A stretch of DNA of 36,222 bases, from contig JAFDBP010000133.1 in the NCBI GenBank assembly GCA_019313245.1, positions 1 through 36,222 on the forward strand, given 5' to 3'. The stretch comes from Deltaproteobacteria bacterium. Its GTDB lineage: Bacteria > Myxococcota_A > UBA9160 > SMWR01. A program made the translations under genes and the position numbers. Shown here piece by piece: positions 17,472-26,075 of the stretch (the first letter of the stretch is position 1; the number at the start of each line of letters is the position of its first letter). The notes beneath the pieces are model-generated. The model saw only the letters and a list, made by a program, of their open reading frames with translations. It was not told the origin of the DNA and made no database searches.

Positions 17472-18851
17472 ATGTCGTATCGCGCGATCAGTTACTGGTT
17501 CGACTCTCTCGGAAGCGACCCCTTGCCCCGCGCGCCGCTGCCGGGTGATCTCGAAATCGACGTCGCGATCGTGGGCGGGGGATTCACGGGCGCCTGGACC
17601 GCCTATTACCTCAAACGCGCCGATCCGGACTGCCGGGTCGCGCTGCTCGAAGCCGACACGGTCGGTTTCGGCGCGTCGGGCCGAAACGGGGGCTGGTGTT
17701 GGGCGTCGGTTGCGGGCCTGCACCACCACTTCGAACGCGACCGCGAAAAAGGCGAAGCGCTGCGGCAAGCCATCGGGGCGACCATCGACGAGGTGGGCGC
17801 GGTCTGCGCCAGCGAGGGGATCGAAGCCGACTACCGCAAGGGTGGCGGCCTCACCATTACGACCAACCCGGCGCAGGCCGAGCGCGTGCGGGCCCACGTC
17901 GATTCCCATCGCGAAATCGGCTGGAGCGAAGAGGAGGTGCACTGGCTCGAGCCCGCCGAGGTGCGCGAACGCATGCGGGTCGCGTCGTGCCACGGCGCGA
18001 TGTTTTCGACCCAGGCGGCGCGCGTGCATCCCGCGAAGCTCGCGCGCGGCGTGGCGGCTGCAGCCGAGAAGCGCGGCGTCGAGATCTACGAACAGACGCG
18101 GGTGACGCGGGTGGAACCCGGCCGCGTGCACACCGCGCACGGCGTGGTGCGCGCGCACCGCATCGTGCTCGGGCTCGCGGGCTACCTGTCCCAGCTGCCC
18201 AGCACTCGGCGCGATGCCATCCCCGCCTACAACTACATGATCGCGACGGAGCCGCTTTCGCGCGAAACCTGGGAGCGCATCGGCCTTGCGAGCGGCACGG
18301 GTTTTGGCGACGCGAGCCGTTTCATCATCTACGCGCATCGCACTGCAGACGACCGCATCGCGATCGGCGGGCGCGGGCTCCGCTACTTCTACGGCTCTGC
18401 GATCGATCCGCGCTTCGAGCACAATCCGCACAGCGAGCGATTGTTGCGCCAGGCACTGCGAGACGTGATTCCCGATCTCGGCGAGGTCGAGATCACGCAC
18501 CGCTGGGGCGGCGCGTTCGGGATCTCTCGCGACATGACCGCGTCGGTCAACCTGGATCCGGCGACCGGGATCGCGAGTGCGGGCGGTTACGTGGGTGACG
18601 GCGTCGCCGCCAGCAACCTGGCCGCCCGCACCCTCAGCGATCTGCTGTTGGACCGCAAGAGCGCGCTGACCGAACTGCCGTGGGTCGGCCACCGATCGCC
18701 GCGTTGGGAGCCCGAGCCGCTGCGCTGGATCGGCGTGCGCGCGGGGACCGCGATCAACGCTTCCGCCGACGCGACCGAAAAACGCACCGGCCGCCGCGCG
18801 CGGCTGCACGACGTCGCGCTCCGAATTCTCGGCGCGAATCTCGAATACTGA
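17472..18851 (+). CDS. DAO/PuuB-type FAD-dependent oxidoreductase
   Basis: The 459-residue protein has an N-terminal FAD motif (DVAIVGGGFTGAWTAYYLKRADP) and the family-typical GFGASGRNGGWCWA block where FAD is bound. The C-terminal substrate and FAD region includes RWGGAFGISRDMTASVNLDPATGIASAGGYVGDGVAASNLAARTL. This is the layout of gamma-glutamylputrescine oxidase and related amine or amino-acid oxidases. The substrate is likely a secondary or primary amine, but it cannot be fixed from sequence. The ATG at 17472 (MSYRAISYWFDSL) resembles family N-termini; ATG 17442 is an alternative. It starts about 100 bases after the BtuF-like gene. Confidence 0.85.
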   Translation: MSYRAISYWFDSLGSDPLPRAPLPGDLEIDVAIVGGGFTGAWTAYYLKRADPDCRVALLEADTVGFGASGRNGGWCWASVAGLHHHFERDREKGEALRQAIGATIDEVGAVCASEGIEADYRKGGGLTITTNPAQAERVRAHVDSHREIGWSEEEVHWLEPAEVRERMRVASCHGAMFSTQAARVHPAKLARGVAAAAEKRGVEIYEQTRVTRVEPGRVHTAHGVVRAHRIVLGLAGYLSQLPSTRRDAIPAYNYMIATEPLSRETWERIGLASGTGFGDASRFIIYAHRTADDRIAIGGRGLRYFYGSAIDPRFEHNPHSERLLRQALRDVIPDLGEVEITHRWGGAFGISRDMTASVNLDPATGIASAGGYVGDGVAASNLAARTLSDLLLDRKSALTELPWVGHRSPRWEPEPLRWIGVRAGTAINASADATEKRTGRRARLHDVALRILGANLEY

Positions 18852-18873
18852 TCGCGCGGGCCTCGCCCCGCAA

Positions 18874-19206
18874 TCAGCGCATGCGCGCGTCGGCGATCAA
18901 GCTTCCGCGAATCGTGCGGTTGTCGCGGTATTCCGAAAAGTTCCCGTACTCACGCGACGACGTGTAGCGCCAGGGGGCCGTCACCATGTAGGTCCCCAGA
19001 TCGTACGAATAACCCATCGGAAACGTCAGCGGCACGGTGGCGACATAGACCGCCGTCGAAGCCAGTGAAACCACGAACGAAACCGGTCGGACCAGTACGA
19101 AATCGAGAATCTTCATTCCGGCGGGAGCATCGTCGGGTTCCGCCATGGCGGCAGGAGCGGCGAGCAGCATGGACATCGTCAGCACAGCACAGATCAGAAT
19201 CCTCAT
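18874..19206 (-). CDS. Small exported protein of unknown function
   Basis: The 110-residue protein has a cleavable signal (MRILICAVLTMSMLLAAPAAMA). A second hydrophobic stretch (VSFVVSLASTAVYVATVPLTFPMG) is followed by a Tyr/Arg-rich C-terminus (GTYMVTAPWRYTSSREYGNFSEYRDN). I do not recognise a family; the profile suggests a small envelope protein. The ATG at 19206 has GGAGG five bases upstream. It is convergent with the FAD oxidoreductase (22-base gap) and divergent from the carbonic anhydrase. Confidence 0.7.
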   Translation of the reverse strand: MRILICAVLTMSMLLAAPAAMAEPDDAPAGMKILDFVLVRPVSFVVSLASTAVYVATVPLTFPMGYSYDLGTYMVTAPWRYTSSREYGNFSEYRDNRTIRGSLIADARMR

Positions 19207-19225
19207 CAGGACCTCCTCGCCGACC

Positions 19226-19255
19226 AGTCTATCCAGCCGCAAAAGAAACGGTCAA
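19226..19255 (-). promoter_or_regulatory. Candidate sigma-70-type promoter for the small exported protein
   Basis: On the minus strand TTGACC (five of six -35 matches) is followed after 18 bases by TAGACT (four of six -10 matches). The predicted start lies about 13 bases before the ATG at 19206, giving a short leader that still contains GGAGG. Confidence 0.4.
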
Positions 19256-19425
19256 TCCAATTTTGCGCCGCGATCGCGCTGTGGGGGTGCCGAACGTCGC
19301 CTTCCGAGCCTTTGCGGCGCAGCGGCGATTGCGAGCCCTCCGGCGGGCTGTTAGCGTTTTGCGTCTCGAATCGGACGGCGCGCAGCTTGCGATTCGAACA
19401 TCCCGATCTCCAAGAGGAACCTCCC

Positions 19426-20160
19426 ATGCAGCAGATCGCGGTACTGCTTCTCGCTCTCGTGACCTTCGCCGGCGACGGCTCAGCCGAAGACAAAGTTCAC
19501 TGGGCCTATTCGGGCGAACACGGTCCCGAGCACTGGGGTGATCTGTCGGAGGCCTTCGCCGCCTGCAAGGAAGGCAAGAGCCAGTCGCCGATCGACATCG
19601 TCGATCCGATCGATGTGGAGCTGGCTCCGATCGCGCTCTCCTATCGCGGATCGACGACCGCCGTGGTCAACAACGGTCACACACTCCAGACCGACGTCGG
19701 CCGGGACAATACGCTCGAAATCGACGGGAAGACGTTCGATTTGCTCCAGTTTCACTTCCACAGTCCCAGCGAGCACCGCATCGACGGCGAGTCGTTCCCG
19801 TTGGAAGCCCACTTCGTTCACCGCAATGAGCGGGGCGAGCTCGCGGTCGTCGCCATTCTTTTCCGCCTGGGAGACCGAAACCGCGCCATGGCGACGATCG
19901 TCGCCGCCGCACCCGAAAAGGCCGAAACCAGCAAGCCCCTCGACGAGAACATCGCCAGCCTCGAGATCGTGCCCGAAAACAAGGCCCACTACCGATACAG
20001 CGGCTCACTCACCACACCGCCGTGCACCGAGGGCGTTCTCTGGCTGGTTCTCGAATCCATTGGCTCCGTATCCAGAGAGCAGGTGGCGAATTTCGTGAGA
20101 ATCATCGGCGAGGATGCGCGCGGGCCCCAGCCGCTGAACGGAAGACGGGTCGTACACTAG
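19426..20160 (+). CDS. Alpha-type carbonic anhydrase, periplasmic
   Basis: The 244-residue protein has a signal peptide ending around GDGSA. The three zinc histidines are visible: H110 and H112 in FHFHSPSEH and H129 in EAHFVH, with the 17-residue spacing seen in bacterial alpha-CAs. The proton-shuttle-like His lies in VNNGHTL. The TTPPCTEGVLW block near the C-terminus supplies the active-site Thr and one cysteine of the usual disulfide; its partner is in FAACKEG. It hydrates CO2 in the periplasm. The ATG at 19426 has AGAGGA about seven bases upstream. The PafA-like phosphatase starts 25 bases after its stop, so the two may be co-transcribed. Confidence 0.93.
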   Translation: MQQIAVLLLALVTFAGDGSAEDKVHWAYSGEHGPEHWGDLSEAFAACKEGKSQSPIDIVDPIDVELAPIALSYRGSTTAVVNNGHTLQTDVGRDNTLEIDGKTFDLLQFHFHSPSEHRIDGESFPLEAHFVHRNERGELAVVAILFRLGDRNRAMATIVAAAPEKAETSKPLDENIASLEIVPENKAHYRYSGSLTTPPCTEGVLWLVLESIGSVSREQVANFVRIIGEDARGPQPLNGRRVVH

Positions 20161-20185
20161 GAGCACCGGTTTCGGACAGCAGGCG

Positions 20186-21937
20186 ATGAACCCGAACACG
20201 AGAGAATCCATGCCTACGAGATTCATCGGGTCGTGCGCGACGCGGGCGTCGCTACTGACCCCTGCCGCGCTCGCACTCGCGTCGGTTCTGGGCTGCACGT
20301 CGCCGGGAAGCGCAACTCCCGCGAACGAGAGTGCGGGAACTCCCGTGCGCCTCGTGCTGCAAATCACCGTCGACGGCCTGCGCGGGGATCTTCTGAACCG
20401 CTATGGCGACCGCTTCGGCGAGGGCGGGTTTCGCCATCTGCTGGAAACGGGCGCGGTCTACGCGAACGCCCACTACCAGCACGCCAACACCGAGACGATC
20501 GTCGGTCACTCGACGCTCGCGACGGGCGCCTCGCCCGACCAGCACGGGATGATCGGCAACGTCTGGTTCGATCGCGAAGCCGGCGAACTCGCCTACAACA
20601 TCGAAGACCCGGAGCACCCGATCCTGCCAAGCCGAGAGGTGGCCATGGAAGGGGCGCAGCTCGACCCCTCTCAAAAGCAGTCGCGCACGAAGGGACGGTC
20701 GCCGCGTTCACTGCTCGCCTCGACCTTCGGCGACGAGCTCTCCGTCCACACGGCGGGCCGCGCAAAGGTGTTCGGCGTGTCGGGCAAGGATCGCAGCGCG
20801 GTGGCGATGGCCGGGCACGTGGGCAAGGCCTTCTGGTACGCGACCGACAGCGGCGACATGGTGACCAGCGACTACTACTACGACGCCTATCCGGACTGGG
20901 TGGCCGAGTGGAACGCCCGCCGCCGGGCCGAGTCCCACGCCGGCGGCAGCTGGAGATTGCTCAACGACGCATCGACCTACCTGCTGGCCGCGTCGGACGA
21001 CCGTCCCTACGAGACGGACCTGAAGGGTTACGGACGAGTCTTCCCGCATCCCTTCGGTGAACTCGGCGACCCGCTCTTCTTCACCCGCCTGATCGCGAGC
21101 CCGGTGGGTGACGCGCTCACGCTCGACTTCGCCAAGGCGCTCATCGCTGCCGAACAGCTCGGTCAGGATGCGACCCCCGACTATCTGTCGATTTCATTTT
21201 CTTCGGTGGACGTCGTCAACCACTTCTTCGGGCCGTCCAGTCTAGAGAACGAAGACATCGTGCTGCAGCTCGATCGCACCCTGTCGGATCTGTTTCGGTC
21301 CGTCGACGCGACCGTCGGCCTCGAGCGCACCCTCGTCGTGCTCTCGGCGGATCACGGCACGCCCGAGATGCCGGAAGCCATGGCCGAAGCGGGTCTTCGC
21401 GCCAGCCGCCTGTATCCCGCGGAAGTGGTGGAGCGCGCCAACGCAGCCGCGCGAAGCCGCTTCGGTATCGAGGGCGCCGTTCGATTCTTCTTCCGCCCCT
21501 ATCTGTATCTGAATCGGGAAAAGATCCGAACGTCGGGCGCCGATCCGGACGAAGTCGAGCAGGTAATCGCAGCAGCGCTCACCGATGTGGATGGAATCGC
21601 ACTCGCGGTGGCGCGGAGCGCGCTGCCGACACTGACGGACGACGATCTCGTCGCCCGGATCCGACGCAACACCCACCCCTCACGCTCGGGCGACATCTAC
21701 GTCGCGCCGGAACCCTATTGGTTCCTCTACGAGAAGGGCCCGATCGCCGCCGCGCACGGATCCCCATGGCGCCACGACACCTTCGTGCCGATCATCTTCG
21801 CCGGCCCGGGCATCGCACCGCAGACGATCCACCGCCTCGTTCACCCCACCGACGTCGCGCCGACACTTTCGGGCTACCTCGGCGTGAAACCGCCCTCGTC
21901 TGCTGTGGGTACACCGCTCGAAGAAATCCTGCCGTAA
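20186..21937 (+). CDS. PafA-like alkaline phosphatase superfamily lipoprotein
   Basis: The 583-residue protein (575 if the ATG at 20210 is used) has a lipoprotein signal (LALASVLGC). The catalytic Thr nucleophile lies in NTETIVGHSTLATGA, as in PafA/NPP-type enzymes. Metal ligands are recognisable in QITVDGLRGD, SVDVVNHFFGP, LSADHGTPEMPE and AAHGSPWRHDTFVPIIFAGPGI. PafA enzymes are phosphate-insensitive, broad-specificity phosphomonoesterases that act outside the cytoplasm. Both possible starts have weak ribosome-binding sites. It follows the carbonic anhydrase closely, the only hint of context. Confidence 0.88.
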   Translation: MNPNTRESMPTRFIGSCATRASLLTPAALALASVLGCTSPGSATPANESAGTPVRLVLQITVDGLRGDLLNRYGDRFGEGGFRHLLETGAVYANAHYQHANTETIVGHSTLATGASPDQHGMIGNVWFDREAGELAYNIEDPEHPILPSREVAMEGAQLDPSQKQSRTKGRSPRSLLASTFGDELSVHTAGRAKVFGVSGKDRSAVAMAGHVGKAFWYATDSGDMVTSDYYYDAYPDWVAEWNARRRAESHAGGSWRLLNDASTYLLAASDDRPYETDLKGYGRVFPHPFGELGDPLFFTRLIASPVGDALTLDFAKALIAAEQLGQDATPDYLSISFSSVDVVNHFFGPSSLENEDIVLQLDRTLSDLFRSVDATVGLERTLVVLSADHGTPEMPEAMAEAGLRASRLYPAEVVERANAAARSRFGIEGAVRFFFRPYLYLNREKIRTSGADPDEVEQVIAAALTDVDGIALAVARSALPTLTDDDLVARIRRNTHPSRSGDIYVAPEPYWFLYEKGPIAAAHGSPWRHDTFVPIIFAGPGIAPQTIHRLVHPTDVAPTLSGYLGVKPPSSAVGTPLEEILP

Positions 21938-21999
21938 TTTCGCCCGCATCACTCGATCGAAAACGACGGTGCCCCGCAGCAGTCCGTATTTGGGCAAAA

Positions 22000-22041
22000 T
22001 GACTCAGCCGCTGTACATCTATGACCAATTGACTCGGCGGC
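22000..22041. promoter_or_regulatory. Repeated TGACTC(A/G)GC motif, candidate activator site
   Basis: TGACTCAGCCGCTG at 22000 and TGACTCGGCGGC at 22030 are direct repeats with a 30-bp period, close to three helical turns; a related TGACCAAT lies between them. They sit about 100-140 bp upstream of the sigma-54 promoter, where enhancer-binding proteins normally bind. Confidence 0.35.
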
Positions 22042-22062
22042 TTCTGCGGCACTAGCCTGCGC

Positions 22063-22077
22063 GTGCGGTCGCACCGC
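22063..22077. promoter_or_regulatory. Overlapping inverted repeats upstream of the MTTB operon
   Basis: GTGCG-GT-CGCAC (22063-22074) overlaps GCGGT-CGC-ACCGC (22065-22077). They lie between the TGACTC repeats and the -24 element and could be a binding site for a regulator such as IHF or a bEBP, or chance. Confidence 0.3.
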
Positions 22078-22135
22078 TTCGTACCGCGCTCACCGCACGA
22101 GATCTCGCGATCGGCGGAATGCCTGCGCGGTGTGC

Positions 22136-22151
22136 TGGCACCACAATTGCA
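22136..22151 (+). promoter_or_regulatory. Sigma-54 (RpoN) -24/-12 promoter for the MTTB-corrinoid operon
   Basis: TGGCACCACAATTGCA matches the consensus TGGCACG-N4-TTGCW at all but one position, and the invariant GG and GC are exactly ten bases apart. Predicted transcription start is near 22162, leaving a 21-base leader that holds GGGAG before the ATG at 22183. Expression would need an enhancer-binding activator. Confidence 0.8.
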
Positions 22152-22182
22152 CCTGGCGGTCGGGGCAAAGGGAGAATCGATC

Positions 22183-23616
22183 ATGCGCGTACAGTGTCAG
22201 ATCTTGTCCGAGGACGAGAAACAGAGAATCCACACGGAGAGCCTCAAGATCCTCGAACAGATCGGCGTGAAGTTCCTGAGTCAGCGCGCGCTGAAGATCA
22301 TGAAGGACAACGGCGCCAAAGTCGACGACGACACCGGCATTGCGAAGATCTCCGCCGAAATGGTCGAGCAGGCGCTGAAGACCGCCCCGAAATCGTTCGT
22401 GCTGGGCGGCCGCGATCCCGCGCGCAACGTAGAGCTGCCGCGACCGACGGCGGGTTACGTGCTCGATCTGGGCGGCGTGTTTACGCGCGATTTCAAGACC
22501 GGCGAGAGAAGGTACGCCACGCTGCAGGACAACAACGACGCCATGCGGGTCTTCGACGAGATGGCATTGAGCTCCGTGGTGTGGCCCCACTCGATGGCCG
22601 AAGGAGACACGCCGAACTCGAACGCGATCCGCCTGGTCCTCAACTCGTTCATGTACAGCTCCCTGCACGTTCAGGACGAATTCAGCGAGCCGGAGGAGGT
22701 GCCCTACATCTACGAGGCAATGGCGGCGATCCTCGGTAGCGAAGACGCCGTCAAGCAGCGGAAGCTCTACTCTGTGACGTACTGCACGCTGGCACCGCTG
22801 GTACACGAAGGCGGGATGTGTGACGCCTACCTGGACATGATCGAATTCGAGGCGCCGATCTTGATCTATCCGATGCCGTGCACCGGATCGACGGGGCCGT
22901 GCAGCCTGTTTTCGAACATCGCGATGGGCAACGCCGAGGCCCTCTCCTCGCTGGTGCTGTTCCAGATGGCCCATCCGGGCACACCGCTCATCTTCGGCGA
23001 TGCCTCCGGCAGTACCGACTTCGCGAGCGGGGGCTTCCTCGAGGGTTCGCCGGAAATGGTGCTGATGACGGCGGCTCTGGGCGAAATGGCGCGCTTCTAC
23101 GGCCTGCCCAACACGCAACAGGGTTGTCAGACGGATTCCAAGGAACCCGGTCCCCAGGCCGTGATGGAGAAGCTGGTCACCACGCTGCCCCTGGTGCTCA
23201 GCGGCGCGGATCTCGTGCAGGGGCCCGGTTGCCTCGAAACGAGCGGGTGCCTGTGTCTCGAGCAGATCGTCATCGACGAAGAGATCGGCGGCCTGTGCAA
23301 GCGCATCCGGGACGGCATCGACTTCTCCGCCGCGAAGAACCTCTACGACGATGTCGCGCAGATTGGACCGAGCGGTCACTTCCTGATGCAGGACAGCACG
23401 TTGGAAGCTTGTCGGAGCGACGAGTTCTACGCCCCGAAGCTGTTCGACCGCCACACCTTCGAGCGCTGGTCCGAGCTCGGAAGACCGGATACATATTCCA
23501 AGGCCAGAGAACGGGTGGAGGAAATCCTCGCCACGCCGCAGAAGAACCCACTGCCCGATGATGTCATCGGTAAACTCGAAGAGATCATGCGGAAAGCGGA
23601 CGAGGAACTGAACTGA
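22183..23616 (+). CDS. MTTB-family (non-pyrrolysine) methylamine:corrinoid methyltransferase
   Basis: The 477-residue protein matches the trimethylamine methyltransferase (MTTB) family, with MRVQCQILSEDEKQRIHTESLKILEQIGVKF at the N-terminus and the barrel motifs TGSTGPCSLFSNIAMGNAEALSSLVLFQMAHPGTPLIFGDASGSTDF and ADLVQGPGCLETSGCLCLEQIVIDEEIG. No in-frame amber codon is present, so it belongs to the Pyl-lacking branch, whose characterised members (MtgB, MtpB, MtcB, MtyB) demethylate quaternary amines such as glycine betaine, proline betaine or carnitine. It would pass the methyl group to the corrinoid protein encoded 25 bases downstream. The ATG at 22183 has GGGAG upstream, and the ORF from 22063 starts before the sigma-54 promoter. 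The actual substrate is not determined. Confidence 0.92.
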   Translation: MRVQCQILSEDEKQRIHTESLKILEQIGVKFLSQRALKIMKDNGAKVDDDTGIAKISAEMVEQALKTAPKSFVLGGRDPARNVELPRPTAGYVLDLGGVFTRDFKTGERRYATLQDNNDAMRVFDEMALSSVVWPHSMAEGDTPNSNAIRLVLNSFMYSSLHVQDEFSEPEEVPYIYEAMAAILGSEDAVKQRKLYSVTYCTLAPLVHEGGMCDAYLDMIEFEAPILIYPMPCTGSTGPCSLFSNIAMGNAEALSSLVLFQMAHPGTPLIFGDASGSTDFASGGFLEGSPEMVLMTAALGEMARFYGLPNTQQGCQTDSKEPGPQAVMEKLVTTLPLVLSGADLVQGPGCLETSGCLCLEQIVIDEEIGGLCKRIRDGIDFSAAKNLYDDVAQIGPSGHFLMQDSTLEACRSDEFYAPKLFDRHTFERWSELGRPDTYSKARERVEEILATPQKNPLPDDVIGKLEEIMRKADEELN

Positions 23617-23641
23617 AGCGCAACCAGACAAAGGAAACGCC

Positions 23642-24271
23642 ATGTCGATAGAGGACATCTTCCAATCCATCCTGCAGCTGAAGCGCGGCGAGATCGCGGA
23701 TCTCGTTCAGGCCGAAATCGACGCCAAGACGGATGTCGGCGTCATCCTGGAGCAGGGCCTGATCAACGCCATGGGCGAAGTGGGCAACCAGTTCACCGAG
23801 GGGAAACTCTTCGTCCCCGAGATGCTGCGCGCGGCCGAAACCATGAAGATCGGTCTCGAAGTACTGCGCCCGCTGCTCGTGGAAGCCGACATCAAACCCA
23901 GAGGCACGGTCGTCATCGGCACCGTCGCGGGAGACCTGCACGACATCGGCAAGAATCTGGTCGGGATGATGCTCGAGGGTGCGGGCTTCACCGTCGTCGA
24001 TCTCGGCGTAGACGTGGCCGCGAAGGCATTCCTCGACGCCGCGGGCGAGCACCAGGCGGAACTCGTGGCGATGTCCGCCCTCTTGACCACGACCATGCCG
24101 GTGATGGCGGATTGCATTGGAAGGTTCAAAGAGGCCAACATGAACTCCCGGATCCTGATCGGCGGCGCACCCGTGAACCAGGACTTCGCGATCAAGATCA
24201 GCGCCGATGGCTACAGTTCGGACGCCCCGGGCGCCGTCGAGCTGGCGAAGAAGCTGGTGCCCGCGCAATAG
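23642..24271 (+). CDS. Corrinoid (methyltransferase cobalamin-binding) protein, MttC/MtgC type
   Basis: The 209-residue protein has an N-terminal helical cap domain (about 1-85, VGNQFTEGKLFVPEMLRAAETMKIGLEVLRPLL) followed by a B12-binding Rossmann domain. The DxHxxG cobalt-coordinating loop is GDLHDIGKN (about residues 98-106); later conserved elements are MSALLTTTM and ILIGGAPVN. It accepts a methyl group from the MTTB protein on Co(I) and hands it to a second methyltransferase that makes methyl-tetrahydrofolate or another product; neither that enzyme nor a RamA-type activator is in the window. AAGGA lies seven bases before the ATG, so it is the second gene of the sigma-54-driven operon. Confidence 0.93.
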   Translation: MSIEDIFQSILQLKRGEIADLVQAEIDAKTDVGVILEQGLINAMGEVGNQFTEGKLFVPEMLRAAETMKIGLEVLRPLLVEADIKPRGTVVIGTVAGDLHDIGKNLVGMMLEGAGFTVVDLGVDVAAKAFLDAAGEHQAELVAMSALLTTTMPVMADCIGRFKEANMNSRILIGGAPVNQDFAIKISADGYSSDAPGAVELAKKLVPAQ

Positions 24272-24372
24272 GTGATGAAGTGGCCCTGCCGCCTCGTTTC
24301 CAGCTGAGGTGCGATGCCGGTCACCGCGCGCACAACCTGTCGGAGTGCGGCTGAACGAGCGGGAAGTCAAGG

Positions 24373-25194
24373 GTGAAGAAGAACCGCTGCTCTCTCATGC
24401 TCGCCAAGGCACTGTGCTCATGGTGCCTGCTGTGTGTGGGATGTGCTGCTTACACGCCAACCGCCAGTCTCGAATACGACCCAACACCGATCTCGGTCTC
24501 GGAACCACTAGACGAGACTGTCGCCGTGCTGCCGCTCGAGGAGGCGCGGGGCCCGAAGCTCTACCCCGGACTCCAAGGGCATCTATTCAAAGCCTACATC
24601 CCGCTTCTCCCCTACGTAACCGTTCCCTACGAGCGACTGGATGAATCGCACATCCTCCATCAGAGGAACCTCGGACGCACTACGCTCCCGGCGGAGCATT
24701 TCACATTTGCATTCGCGCAGGAGATCGCGCGCGATCTTCAACACTCCGGCCTGTTTCGGAAAGTGGACTTCGTAGCGAATGAACAGGAGGCGAGCGAGCA
24801 TGACCTCGTCTTGAGGGGAACTCTGCGCTCGACCCAATTCGACATAACCGTTTCATCCTACATGCTCGGAATGCCGGGCGTCTTACTCTGGTTGCTTCCG
24901 ATCCCGCTGGGCAAGAACACGGCGACCGTAACACTTGACCTCAACCTCGAGGACGATTCCGGAGAGACACTCTGGTCGCATTCGTTCTCGGAACGCGCCG
25001 ACAAGCTGTTCACGCTCTACAACTCCGGTGGGGGGTCGACATCCAGCCGATTTCGCATCGAGATCACGCGGTACGGCTCCAATGATTTGGGAATCGATGA
25101 AAAATCCAATTGGGCGTATCATGCGGAAGCTCTTCGGCGTGGCATGAAGGGGGCGAAAGCTTCGATTTCGGAAACGCTTTTGCCCCACCGGTAG
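24373..25194 (+). CDS. Lipoprotein of unknown function
   Basis: The 273-residue protein starts with a GTG (GGAAG six to seven bases upstream), a basic N-terminus and a lipobox (LLCVGC, Cys near 24). The mature part contains AVLPLEEARG, a helix-rich middle (FTFAFAQEIARDLQHSGLFRKVDFV) and DLVLRGTLRSTQFDITVSSYMLG, a pattern seen in outer-membrane lipoproteins related to GNA1162/CsgG-like or LPS-associated families; I cannot assign it firmly. It begins 100 bases after the corrinoid gene, so co-transcription is possible but not shown. It is convergent with the patatin gene. Confidence 0.7.
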   Translation: MKKNRCSLMLAKALCSWCLLCVGCAAYTPTASLEYDPTPISVSEPLDETVAVLPLEEARGPKLYPGLQGHLFKAYIPLLPYVTVPYERLDESHILHQRNLGRTTLPAEHFTFAFAQEIARDLQHSGLFRKVDFVANEQEASEHDLVLRGTLRSTQFDITVSSYMLGMPGVLLWLLPIPLGKNTATVTLDLNLEDDSGETLWSHSFSERADKLFTLYNSGGGSTSSRFRIEITRYGSNDLGIDEKSNWAYHAEALRRGMKGAKASISETLLPHR

Positions 25195-25289
25195 CAGGCT
25201 GACGCAACTCTGAACAAGACAGAGGTTTCAATTAGGACTGGGATCAGTGTGTGATTCCAGCCCGAGGGACGCAGTCCGACAATGGTGTG

Positions 25290-26075
25290 TCAGGCGACGG
25301 CATCGAGTGCCTGCTTGATCGAGTCCATCGCGGCCAGCGTGGTTCGCTTGCCCAGCTCGAAGATCTCGCCGTGGTGCCGGGTGTCGAACAGGCCGTAACG
25401 ATTGAGTTCCGGGCAGCGCAGCAACACGTCGCACTCGTGAAACTTCTGCTTCGAAGTAAAGTGCATCCCCACTTCCAGTGCGCGCTCGGAGACAGCGAGT
25501 ACGCCGTCGATGTCCTCGCGATGCACCCTTCGCAGCGGGCTCGCGTAATGCCCCAGAACGACGTCGCAACGGCCGCGCAGCGGCTCGATCGGGAAGTTGT
25601 TGAGCACGCCCCCGTCCACGTACCAGCGCCCATCGATTTCGGTCGGTGTGAAGACCATGGGCATCGAGCACGAAGCCAGGATCGCGGGGATCAGGGGGCC
25701 CGACTCGAAGATCCTGAGCCGCGCGTTGACGATGTCCGTCGCGGCGAGGAAGAGCCGGATCCTCAGCGCTTCGAAGGAATCTTCCGGGAAGTACTCGCGG
25801 AAGCTCGCCACCACCTTGCCGGTGTCCAGGATCCCCGCCTTACGCACGGTGACGGCCGAGAGCCGAAACGGGCTGGCCCTCTGGAAGAACTCGAGCATCG
25901 TCTCGGTCGGGTGGTCGGCGGCCGCCAGCGCGCCCACGATTGCGCCCGAACTCGAGCCCGCGATGAAATCCGGTTCGAGCCCGTGGCTCCGCAGCGCGTC
26001 GATCACTCCCACGTGGGCGATGCCTCTCGAACCACCTCCGGATAGAACCAATCCCAGTGTCGGCCTGGCACTCAA
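25290..26075 (-). CDS. Patatin-like phospholipase (RssA type)
   Basis: This is a complete patatin domain of about 261 residues: oxyanion-hole loop GGGSRGIAHVGV, nucleophile elbow GSSSGAIVGALAAA (Ser of GxSxG), and dyad Asp in RWYVDGGVLNNFPIEPL. Such proteins hydrolyse ester bonds of phospholipids or neutral lipids in the cytoplasm or at the inner membrane. There is no signal peptide. The start is uncertain: TTG at 26075 has GAGGGG upstream and gives the usual short N-terminus, while the track uses a TTG at 26120. It is divergent from the 182-residue protein gene. Confidence 0.88.
   Translation of the reverse strand: MSARPTLGLVLSGGGSRGIAHVGVIDALRSHGLEPDFIAGSSSGAIVGALAAADHPTETMLEFFQRASPFRLSAVTVRKAGILDTGKVVASFREYFPEDSFEALRIRLFLAATDIVNARLRIFESGPLIPAILASCSMPMVFTPTEIDGRWYVDGGVLNNFPIEPLRGRCDVVLGHYASPLRRVHREDIDGVLAVSERALEVGMHFTSKQKFHECDVLLRCPELNRYGLFDTRHHGEIFELGKRTTLAAMDSIKQALDAVA

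Noticed and set aside
16743-18809. 688-residue minus-strand ORF
   Set aside because: Antisense of the BtuF-like and FAD oxidoreductase genes, with no domain content.
21938-22182. Cobalamin riboswitch upstream of the MTTB gene
   Set aside because: I see no B12-box-like sequence, and the sigma-54 promoter lies only 21 bases from the start, leaving no room for a riboswitch.
22183-23616. Pyrrolysine-encoding MttB
   Set aside because: The reading frame has no internal TAG; it is a full-length non-Pyl homologue.
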